Notes under the pieces: model-generated | Databases searched by the model: none | Told to the model about the DNA's origin: nothing | The model's input: only the letters and a program-made list of their open reading frames with translations | Source: Syngnathus acus | Lineage: Eukaryota > Chordata > Actinopteri > Syngnathiformes > Syngnathidae | NCBI RefSeq assembly: GCF_901709675.1 | Contig: NC_051098.1 | Location: 12,431,918-12,495,917 of the forward strand | Reading direction: 5' to 3' | DNA: 64,000 nt | Program-made: the position numbers and the translations under genes | In this document: in pieces, positions 36,901-48,500 of the stretch | Layout: every line of letters begins with the position of its first letter | How positions within the stretch are numbered: position 1 is the first letter of the stretch

Positions 36901-39900
36901 TTGCTAATTAGGGTTTCAAGCTAGGGTTAGGGTTTCCGACTAGGGTTTTAAATCAAGGTTAGGGTTACAAACTAGGGGTGTAAATCGCGGGTTTTGTAAC
37001 GATACGATATCATATCGATACAAAGAACCACGATACGATATTTGCCGATATCTTAAAGCCTGCTGTTATTCATTCACGATACATCACGATATAGTGCTCT
37101 ACGATCGATATAGAACAATATCCTGATTTATAACAATTCATACGCAAAATCAACAAGGTACTGCAAACTCTTTATTTAGGAAATTACAAAGTGCTTCCAA
37201 ACGAATGACTTGAAGCCCAAAGGGGAGCGAATTTCCTCGTCTTCTTGGACACTAGCCATAGCACCAGCCCAGGAGCCGCGTAGTTGTCGTCTCCCCTTTC
37301 ACGTGCCTGCTCTGCTCACAACACAACATGCCGCGCACTGCTCCCGGAAAGAGGAAGCAAGCAACAATGAACTGGATTTCAAAATAAAGTCGTGTCTAAT
37401 GTCCGAGGTCAAAAACGGGCGATATTGATCGATGTTTACGTTTAGCATCGATGCCAACAAATCGTAGAGCATTATATCGATTAATCGATGTGTATCGATG
37501 AATCGTTACACCCCTAATATATATATATGTGTGTGTATTTATATTTATTTATATTTTATATATTTTTTTAAATATTACATATATTTATATTTATATATTG
37601 TATAAAAAAACTTTTGCAAGAAACACAATAGTTGGGCAATATTTGGCATGGATTACAACTTGTGTGTGTCAAGTTGTTCTCTCAAAAGTACTTTTGATTT
37701 GCACGCCTGCAAATTGAAACATCCGTCATTTCAGAAGTTAGCGAAGCCTCCAGGAGCTCGCCAATCCGCTTGTCAAATTCCAGATGTCGCAACTTGCCTA
37801 TCTGCTCCCCAAATAAGAACATGCAGCATTTTCATAGCGTGACCAAGGTTTTTTTTTTTCTTCTTAAATTAGATGAGCACAAATCCATTCCAGCTTTCTT
37901 ATTGGCTGCTGCCAAATTGCCATGACTGAACAATTAGGCCCAATCACTCAAAGAATAAATGATTTGTGGAAGATGAATAGTCAGCAGATTGGTAGATTTG
38001 CTTCCCGCTTGAAATTGATCAAAGACGACTCGGGCTAATTCCTCACCGACTAATATCTGCTCTAATCAATATTTCAGCAGCGAAGATTCACTTCCATGAG
38101 CAGCGAATTCGGGCCGCTCGACGCCTTGACATTGTTGCCACGGCGATTGGCAATTTTTGAAGGCCAAATGACAGTTCTGGGAATGTTTTACGCGCTAGTT
38201 CACGTCAATGCTTTTAATCCGACTCCCATCTGGCCCGTCGGCCGAGACCATAAACACCTGATGAATGAACTTTCCTTCCGTTTAATATGGTCCCGCTTGG
38301 CATATTTACGGCGCGCTTTTTGTCAGTCCAATGCGACACCGATGAGATTTGAGCCGTCAAGGTTGCCATCCATCTTGGGTCAGGCGGGGGATTAAAAGTT
38401 AGGTGTCAACTTTTCATTCGATGTATGACCGCCCCCTCCCCGTGCGCAGCCCATTCGCCGTCGTCCAGCCCCACCCACACACACACTGACGTGCTGTGTG
38501 TGTCTGTGTGTGTGTGTATAACAAATATCCCCAGAAGAAATCAGTCTTATTCTAATTATCCCGAGCGGGAGTGCCGCGGTGTGACGGATGCAAGGACGAC
38601 CCAGCCATTCAACTGTCAGGCGCTCGTCTTTCAAACTCACCGCTGGGCTGGCGGGGGGGGGGGCACCACACACACCCACGCGCACACACACACACACACA
38701 CACATGCAGTAGGGCAAGACAGATTTATTTATTTATTCATTTATCTATTTGTGTATTCTTTTTTTTATTATTTGTGTATCTTTTCATTTATTTATTGGTG
38801 TATTTATTTATTTATTTATTTATGTATTTATTTATTTGCAAGGCTTTTTGTGCACGAGGGCCCTTCGATAAAAAGTGCAATGAGGTGACTGTCGTTGACT
38901 GTAAAGATTTTGAGCTGTCTGGATATTAAATGCAGTCAAAAAGAAAAAGCTGGTCATAAAAGCAAATGTGTGAATTAGCGCGTTGTTGCGTGACAAAAAC
39001 TCAGCGGGAGAAGCGATGGAGATGAAGCGACGCTTTTTGCCAAACGGAATTGCGACTTTGTGGCGGGGAGAAATATATTGGCGGATTTCTCACGGCTCTT
39101 CAGAGGCTCGCCGTCTGCTTATCTCGCACCGCCACCTGGCAACTCTCTCACATGTGTTGCATTTCGACTTTGGATGCCGATTGCTGCCGGGCGTTTGTTC
39201 TTCACTCCTGAAACCGCGTGGGGGGGGGGGGGCAGGTCCGAGGTTTTGAGGGTTAAGGTTCGGCTTGGTATTAAATGGGGCTTAGACGACTCATTAGACG
39301 ACGAGCTGCTTTCTCATTTTGTGTTTCTTCCCAGTCGGCCAGGCTTACTGAACGCCAGCGACCCGGGCTACCCCTGGTTGGCCGACTCCTGGCCCGCCAC
39401 CAGCTTGCCTGTCAACAGCGGCTCCGGGGGACCCAATGATCTGGCCAACTATGGCCGCGGAGGTGAGCCGGGGGAGATCTCGCCGCTTTTACCCACATCA
39501 TATCCGCTCGCGTGCACATATGCGTACGATACGCACGGCGCACAGCCTCCGGGGTGACTAATGGAGAACGTTTCATCCTGTTGCTGTCACACCCTCGTCG
39601 TAGCTTTGAGCAGAGGAACGGGAGTTGGGGGGGGCTTGGTGTGTGTGTGTGTTCGGTGTGAGGCAGCCAGTCGTGAAGGACAGGCGCAGCTCGAACTGGC
39701 GCAGATGCGGAAGCTTCCGCCGTGGCTCTACATCATCTCCCCTTGGCTGGGCATGCAAGCAGGGCGAGGAGATGGCTGCTATTTCCCAGGCTCGCTCTCA
39801 CCGTTGTGCATACAAATTTTGGAGGGAAAGGGCTGATAGAAGTGAGGGCTGGCTATTTCAAAGAAGCGGATTAGCGGGAAAAATAGCATTGGGTGGTCAA

Positions 39901-42449
39901 TTATTGTGGTGTCTGCAAATTTGGCATTGATTTTAGCACATCATTTGACACCCACTATAAAAGGTGGTAAGGCAAAATGTCAACATGTTTGCGGTGGCCC
40001 GGGCCCTGCACGCGACTAGAATAGCGCCGCCCCTGCCACATTCATGCGCTATGTACACAATTTGGATTTCTCACCCGTTTTTGTGGCAGATATCCCGAGC
40101 AACCAGGGGGACAAAACGGGGACCATGCTGTCGGACGGCGCCATTTACAGCAGCATCGATTTCACCACCAAAGGCAACTACGGCAGCCCGGGCCAGGCGT
40201 CGCAGGCCACCCCTTACGCCACCACGCAGATCCTGCACTCGGGCAGTATCCACGAGCTGGCCGTGGAGCTGCCCGATGCCCAGTGGAAGGCTTCGCTCCA
40301 GGCCAAGCAGGAGATGGCCAACTTAGGCTACTCGCTGCCCGACAAGAACTCCTGCAACAACAGTAAGTGGGCAGCCGGACGCCGTCCGCCCCGATACCTT
40401 GTGGCGTTTTGTTTGAGTTCTTCCTTCCGTTTCCTCCCATCTTGAGTAAACAAGCTCCGGTTCCCGGGTGAATTATAATTCAGCCAAGCTTGACTCGCAT
40501 TGTAAACCCGACACAGATTAATTACTTGTAAATGGCGGAATCAGTATTCCTTAGACGGGATCTCATGCATATGTATGGTCTCATTTGTCTGGAAAGTGAT
40601 TGATTCCACTTTGTGGCCATAGAATGCACACGTGCGTGTGAATGATGGCGCTATTTCCGCCTGTTATGAAAAACATGATCTGCTCTGCAAATGAAGACGC
40701 GTCTTGAAGCCTCCGCTTATGTTTGTTTCTTTGGTGCCAGTGTGCATTATTTTCAACCAAAGAATAATGACACAGGCCCCTGTATCTCTGCCACTTTCAT
40801 GTATTTCACATATATTATATTATATTATATTATATTATATTATATATTATATTATATTATATTATATTATATTATATTATATTATATTATATTATATTAT
40901 ATATTATATATTATATTATATTATATTATATTATATTATATTATATTATTATTATATTATATGATATTATATTATATATGATATTATATTATTATATTAT
41001 ATTTCACACTTCTATCGATACATCATAAGAAGAAGAAAAGCATTTCTCAAATGTCAATTGCACCAAATGGGTCGCAAGACGAACCCCGCGACTTGGGCCC
41101 CCGTCGTGCTCGCTCGCCGGGCGATTTAACCGCATGTGCTGACGCTGCCTGTCACCTGACGCCACTTTGACGCTTTGCTTCTCCTGGGCCTCCTCCCCAC
41201 TTGTAGCTTTTTTCATTCCCGACTATCGGCTGACCGACGGGCCGTCTAATCGAATTCCGCACAACCACTCGCAAGATTTCAGCACCAGCAGCTCTCACAA
41301 CAGCTCCGAGCGAAGCGGCAGCCTCTCAGGTTGGTTGGCTTTCTTTATGCGGGACACGCCTCCCCCGGGGCCGCTCCGCCTCTTGATTGACAGCTCTCCT
41401 AATTGCTTCATTGATTTGGAATTTGCATGTACAAGGCCGACATCCGCGACGCTTTTGATGAACGCCGTCCCTCCCTCCCTCCCTCGCTGGTGAAGCTTTT
41501 GCGCTGCCTCCCTCGCTTTTGCGTTGTCATGACTGCGTTCCCTCAAATGGACGCCGTGGCCCAATTAGCCACTTGAGCCTCAACTCGACAGCTCCCTTTC
41601 CCCTGCCCAATGAAAGAAAAAAAAAAGCCAACCTAACCCTCTTACAGGTTAGCTGAAAAAGTCAATTTCAATCATCTCGGAAGATATGATGTCGGCCATT
41701 TTACAAGCCTAATTTGAAAAGCCAAATTTGCAGCCTGCGTACGCGTTTGATGGCCTTTTAATGGTGGAGCACGACCGCCGTCGTCATCATGTTCTAAAAT
41801 AATAGTCCTACAATTTCCAAGCCATTCCTTCCCAGGAGAATTTCTTATTTGGGTCCACGTACGGATGCCAAGCAAGCAAGCCAGTTTCGTTGAGTTCCCG
41901 CTGTCGTAAGCACAGCGTCGTCCGTCATGCTCGTCTCACCTTACTGCTATTTTTGTCTTGTTTTTGGGCCATTAAGCCAAATCAAATAGGAGATGGTTTA
42001 CGATTATTTTGAGTTATGTGCGGCTTTCCCTCCTCTGCACCCAATGAAAACAGGGCCAATCCTGCACTTATATGCTGGGAGTGCCCCAAAAACCCCAAAG
42101 TGTCTAAATTTAGAAGAGCGGAGAGGCCCCTCGCGCTCTCTACTTTTCATATTTGGAGGGAACCTCCTTGCCAGACCACCACACTTCCTAGAAAAAGAAG
42201 AAGAAGCGGGTCCCATGTGCATTACCGACATCGCCCAGAAGAAGTTGTGCAGTCGTTTCTTTTTTTTTTTTGTGGGAGCTGGAATCGTGAGTCAGTTGAC
42301 AGATTTTGAACGTTTTAAATGACAAATTGTCTTCCCTCTGCCAAAGGTTAAAAAAACACACACATGCAAAACTCTGCATTGTGATGTGTTATCGTTTTAG
42401 TAAAGCCAGACGGAAAGGATGAGACGAATGTCGCTTGTTAGCCTGCTTT

Positions 42450-42505
<56 letters not shown>

Positions 42506-45500
42506 TCGTTCTGTCTTTCTGTCTTTCTGTCTTTCTTCCTTCCTTCCACAAAGCGGGTGGAGCGGCAAGATACGAGGACGGCTCCTCGCCGCTGTTTCTA
42601 TGGAGATGGGCGGCTTTTCAGCCAATCGATCAACGGGAGGATGCTTTTCATCAGGCGACCTTGAATTTTTGTGTGTAGGCGGCAGCCGGTTGAAAGGCTC
42701 CCTCCGTTTCAAAGAAGCTTGCGCTTCTTTTCGGAAGCTGCCACCAAAACCATTTGTGTTCTTTTGTGAGGCCTCAGCTTATTTTTGCGTTTCAGGTGGT
42801 AAAGGAGGGAAGAAGAAGAAGACCAAGGCCGCTTCCAAAGGCGCCAAAGCCAACGGCTCCACTTGGGCCAATGTTCCCTTGCCCCCACCCCCCATCCACC
42901 CTCTTCCCGGCACCGACTTGGACCACTACCCCAACAAGCACCACGACGGAGGAGGGTAGGTTTGAGCAGGGCCGTTTGCAATCTAGTTGTCGAGTCGTCT
43001 GCTTTAATAGGCTGGCCGCCAAATGAGGTGCGGCGTGCGCTGTAAATCTCCAAACGGCAGCCGTCTAACGTCCGTCACGGGCGCCCGCTGACAAATGTCC
43101 CTCATAAACGTTTTCTTAATTCTGCTATGAGGACAGCTAGCGGCTCGTCCAGGCCGAGCGAAGTTTGCTTCGCATCTTTCAGCATTCTCATTGCAAAAAA
43201 TAAGTCAATGGATATTTTTAAAACCACTTTTTTTTGTTAATAACTGTCCTCAATATCGGCATACTTTGACAAATAGCTACACAGCCTAGTGAGTCTTGCT
43301 TTTCAGCACCTCTTGCCTTTTGCCGGCCAGGTACGAGAGCGACGGCTGGGGTCCGCCCATGCCGGTGCAGACGTACCTCCACCAGGGCATGGAGGACGAG
43401 CTGGAGGAAGAGGAGGAGCGCGTGCCCACCCCGCCCGTGCGCGGGCTGGCCTCCTCGCCGGCCGCCGTCTCCTTCGGCCAGCAGTCGACGGCCACGCTCA
43501 CCCCGTCCCCCCGCGACGAGATGCAGCCCATGCTGCAGGCCCATCTGGACGAGCTGACCCGAGCCTACCAGATGGACGTGGCCAAGCAGACATGGTACCA
43601 CCACCACCACCACAAAACATCTTGTTTCATTGCACAACATGAGCAAAATGCTTTCCTGCTTCCATTTGTAGCATTTTCAACTAAACTGTCTCACTGGGGA
43701 TTGTTTGAAGCTAGCAGAGAAAAAACAATAGAAGCGTTGAGTACAAGCCGCAGCTTCCGCCTGACAATGAAAAACAGCGTGCACACCTGCACACGCGTGT
43801 TCTTTGAAAAGGCTTAGTGTACGCATATTGGTCGCCGGCAGCGGCAGGATTGATTCTGTTGCTGCCCTCGCCGTTCCTCTTTGTGTCGCCAGTGTGTGCA
43901 GCGGAGATAAACCCATTCATCATTTCATTTTAATGGCACGCCTGCCATGCTTGCACACGTGTCCTAGTATTTATGCACGCACATTCCAGGGCTGTTCATG
44001 CAAGTCATATGAAGGCCATGCGCCATTCTGTAGTAGGGCGAGGATGCTCATTGCTTCGAGGGGTGCGGGGGGGGGGGGCGCTTGTAGTCAGGAAAGAAAT
44101 GTCACATTAGCCGCAGTAATGACGATGTTGCTCGGAGAGCATTTGTGACAACACCAGAGGGCCGCTAATTACACGCCATTGCTGCGTCAAAGGCCGCGCA
44201 AACAAAGGTGGAGCTGGGGGCACAATTAATGGGTTAGCATGTGCGCTATTGTGATACACACGTCAATGAGTCCTCGACTCGCCAACAGGCACATGCAAGT
44301 GGGCTCTCTCCCGCCCCAAGCTCCGGCGCCGCCGGTGGGCTACGTGTCAAGCACAATGGTGTCCGACCTGGAGACGGACCTGGCGGACGAGGAGGAGGAA
44401 GACGAGGAGGAGGAAGACGAAGGCTACGGAGCCAGGCGGCCCCGAGGGATGGAGCGCACGCCGGGTTCCAGCATGGACAACCTGGACAGCTCGCTGACAG
44501 GTCAGAACACTTTGGCTTTGTTTCAACATCAGCAAACTCACACATTATTAGCTGTCGTTTTATTTAATCTGTCCATCGTCGGGCGGATTTACGGTGGGGT
44601 TGCACAACCACTGCTGAATTTCATGGGAGTGTTTTTTTTTGTTTTGTTGGCACATCTTTCGTGGTTGTATTTTAACAGACAACACTTGAGGATGATATAC
44701 CTGAGGTTTTTTTTTTCCCCAACCTTCCTCGGTGCTTAGCGAGCGTTGATTATTGTTGTTGACGTGTCGTGTTCCGCGTGGCTTTGCAACGTGTTCGTTG
44801 ATATGAGAACATGCACACAATGTCCCTCAATCAAGTTTTTAAACACCGCTAGCCCACCCAGGGGAATTATAATTAACCCCCCTCCGATAAAGGAAAAAAA
44901 AAAAGCCCATGAATTTTAAGCAGGAGAGTGCAAGTCTGGCACCGTATCTCACAAAGGAGATTTGAAATAAATTTCACGTGTGACACTGCCTATTTCCATT
45001 CCAGACGTTTTTTTTTCTTTTCTTTTTTTTTTTACAACTCTCTGAAAACCTTTATGGCCATCTGTCAAAACGATCGGGAGGACGTATGAAGGGCACGACA
45101 CGACTAACACACTGACCGTCGCAAAGTCGCGCGTAAAAGAAACGAGCGTTGCCGTTCGGCCACCCCGAGGGCCGTAAAACGCCAACGCTCGCTCGCCGCA
45201 GAAGAAAACGTAAATGTAAAAAAAAAGGGAATCAAAGGTTTGGCTGGCTGCTCCGGCCCGTCAGCGGCGAGTAAAGTACTTTTGCGTAGTGTGATAGAAG
45301 TGTAGTTTAGCTTGTGCTGACACATACTAGCGCTGATGTATTTAAGCGGCGACTGCGCCCTAATCTGCTGCATCTCGCCCGCACTGTATTACTCGCAAGA
45401 CAGCACTATTTCTTCTAATCTATCTGGTCGTCGGTCGCAACCCCCACCAGCCCCTCCCCTCCCGGCCTGCCAAGATAGCGACAGCTGAAGATTTATTGCG

Positions 45501-48500
45501 GCCATCGCTCGCCCGCCGGCTGTACAAATAACCGTAAACTTCCTGTCAATCCTTCACGCGTTTGTCATTGTTTTAGACAAACACGGAAATGGCGCTTTGC
45601 GTGATGAAACCCAGTCAATCGTAAATATTTTCAATGGTGAGTCCAATTGGGTCATCAAAGTGCTGAGATGTTGGGAAGCTTTTTTTGTAACCCCCCCAAA
45701 AAATGTGTTTTTGCGCCCCCCCAAATTCTCCAACGTGACGAGAAATAGAATAATTTAGTTTTTCCTTCTCGTCAATTTGTGTCATCCAGAGTCGCTTTGA
45801 AAAGTCTGAGAACTTTTCCGCCCCTGGAGCTTAAAGAGAAAACTTGATTGAATTTTTATCAAATTACGGTACTTTGTCGACATTTTTGATTGCGACGCTA
45901 TTTTTCCGGAATGGAAGCGCTGCAGTGGAAAGTGGCTGTTGGCGGGTGTGAAAAAGAAAGTAGGGGGGGGGGAGGGGTCATTCTGTGATGTGATATGCTG
46001 ACGCAGTGTACCATATCCAAAGCTGCGGCAGCTTTCGCCACTTCATTATCGGTGCTATTCTTCGTGGCGGGATTGGACCCGCTGGAAATCTCTGTCTGTC
46101 TGTCTGTCTGTCTCAGAGCGAACGTCTGAAAGGAATTTCAAAGGGGGGGCTAAGTAGTTACCACCTCAGATTCCAGCGGCATAAAAAATAAAATGTTTAA
46201 GAGTGTGGGCGCTTGATAGCTTCCTGTACCTGACGCAAGCGTTCATTTTTCACAAGTTTCCTTTCATCGGGGAACTTTCCAACTGCAGAAGAAGTCAAAA
46301 TATGTTGCAACCTTTGGCGGGGAAGGCGCAACTCTTGAAGTGGAAACTCTTTGAAGGGGCTTTGCGAGTGTATGTAAATAAATGATAATGCTATCAGCAT
46401 CCCTCACCATCCATATTGCAGGAGATGAGCAGCTCATTGGATCTTTTGATGTCGGCTCCGGACCGCGTCGCTCAGCAGCTTGTTAAGACTGCTCCCGCTT
46501 TTTTGCCCCTACCGCAAAATGTTCGTACAAAAGTAGTACTTGGCGTCAAGGAACGTGTCGTGGAGGAGCTTATTTTAGTTGTTGGTAGAAGTTTGAGTGT
46601 CTGTTTTTGTTGCATATTTTTCTAAATTGTATCTTTTGTAAGCTATTTCTTTTCAGTGACATGTAAGATTGATTTTAAGTGGCAATATAAGCAATTCAAA
46701 ATATTCCCTATTCAATTTGATCAAAAAGAGATGAATGCGTTCGCCTTAGTATTTCTTTTTCTTCAAGGCCACATTTGGAGATGCTGGGGGGCAAAACAGG
46801 TGCCAGCCAGTCAGTAAAAATCTGTGACTTTGACAAGCGCCAGAGCAGGCATGTTAATGTGACAGCTTTCTGCGGGCCCGCTTTGGCACACGCGTCTTAA
46901 GTGGCGCCTGCCCAAGTGCTTTGCTGCCTAGATTGCTAACAAGGCAACCAAAGGGGGAGGGCGGATTGAGGTCAAAGTTGAGTTGAAGGGTACGCCACCT
47001 CAAACTGGCAAAATGCTTTGAGAAAAGTCTCATGGAAGACAACCAACTGCTGCAATGTGCATGCCAGGCCACTAGGTGGCGATGTCTACTAAATGGAGAA
47101 GAATTTTACAAGATGTGTTTTTAGTTCAGTATTCCACACGGAAGACGTGAGGTGAGGAAAAGGAAGTGGAACTGCATCCTGCCGGAGACAAATGCACTGC
47201 AGCTCTATCTGACTTCCAACTTTTGCTATCTACATTTTGGATTTGAATTGACGTGGCAATGGTCATTGCTGACGATCCTCCGGTAGCAGTCGCTCAATTT
47301 TGGCCAGATGCTCGGTTTACCAACGATGACGGCGTTGCAGGCTCCATGGCCAACGGCTGGGGCTCGGCCTCGGAGGACGAGCGCAATTTCTCCAGCCGGC
47401 GCTCCAGCTCGGCCAGCTCGTCGGACGGCTCCATCTTCACCCACTGCAGCTTCGCCCAGGCCCTGGTGGCCGCCGCCGACAAGGCGGGCTACCGGCTGGA
47501 CGGCGGCGGCCTCAGCAAACGAGGCCGTTGCAAACGAGGTCGGTGCGCCGACCAGAGTCCGGCCCTCCCGCCGGCGTGGGCACGCACCTTCTTCCTTTCT
47601 GCTACGGGTGCCCACTTTGCGCATGGCACTTTTGTGGCTGGGCGATGGCTGCCTTGACTCTCTTCTCCTGGCTTTCACCTTCGCTAGCCGTGACTTACCT
47701 GGCTTTCCGGACCTCTGTCTTTCCGGATGCTAATGTCATGATTCACTATTAATTCCTCCACTTGTTTGTTTTTTCCGCAGATAAAGGCTCGTCCAACAGA
47801 CACCGGCCCGGCAGCCCGTTCTCGACGGATGGCAGCACGGTGGGAACGCATAGCCTGGGCCACCAGAGAGCCGCCAGGCCGGCACGCAAAGCCCGGAACC
47901 AGGCCGCGGCGCCCCAGCGCAGAGATGCCGCTGCAGACGGTGGGGGCTCATTGACTTAAATGGGAATATGTCTCTGCCGGGTGTCTTAACCCTTTTGTGC
48001 CGTTTGCCGAACAGACCTCCCTCCTCCTCCCGAGCCCCCGCCTGGCCAGATCCAGGCCCGAGCCCAGACGGGCCGCTGCCTCAACAGCATGATTCCGCCT
48101 CCGGAGAGGAAGGCCACGTCCCTGGAGCGCCCGCCCATTTCCGGCGCGGCCGACGACAGGCAGTTGTCGCGCGCCACCCTGGAGCATCACCGCCTAGAGC
48201 GGCCGGGCCACAAAACCGGTACGTGCAACTCTCTCGTGCCTTTTTTTTTTGTCAATTTAAATTGGCTCTAAAACACACGGCTGTACAATATGTACAATAT
48301 CAAATATGAACACAGCCATTCACGTTAGCGTCACCCCCCCAAAAAAAAGGCTGCGCTCTGTTTTTGAAGCATTTTCAATATTTTCCGCTTCCTGGAAAAG
48401 TTGCCTCTTACGGAGGCTGCTCATCTCGCTTAGCAGTTTGGCCGTTTGCTCGCTCCCTCGCTTGCGTCCTCCTCCGTGTGAAAGATAGCGCTCGTGCTGC

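Larger units (their letters stand above)
27904..39334 (+). other. robo2: Largest complete robo2 intron in the window (11.4 kb), mostly satellite and transposon
   Basis: It lies between the VTFQR exon and the [10 protein letters not shown] exon. About 8.8 kb of it (28681-37515) is the compound repeat block described separately. Outside the block there is a (TA)n tract on each side, a (CA)n run near 38680-38704 and a (TTTA)n run at 38723-38838. No exon was recognised. Confidence 0.85.

Noticed and set aside
28681-37515. LTR retrotransposon with 542-bp LTRs and 7.75-kb internal region
   Set aside because: The direct repeats end in inverted AGGGGTGTAA, not TG...CA. There is no primer-binding site, polypurine tract or gag-pol sequence; the interior is satellite.
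42389-42712. Lys/Glu-Arg repeat frames and Ser/Phe-Leu repeat frames
   Set aside because: Products of the (CTTT)n microsatellite.
47253-47657. 134-codon frame extending past the NGWGSASED exon
   Set aside because: It reads from intron before 47341 and beyond the donor at 47538; only 47341-47538 shows Robo similarity.
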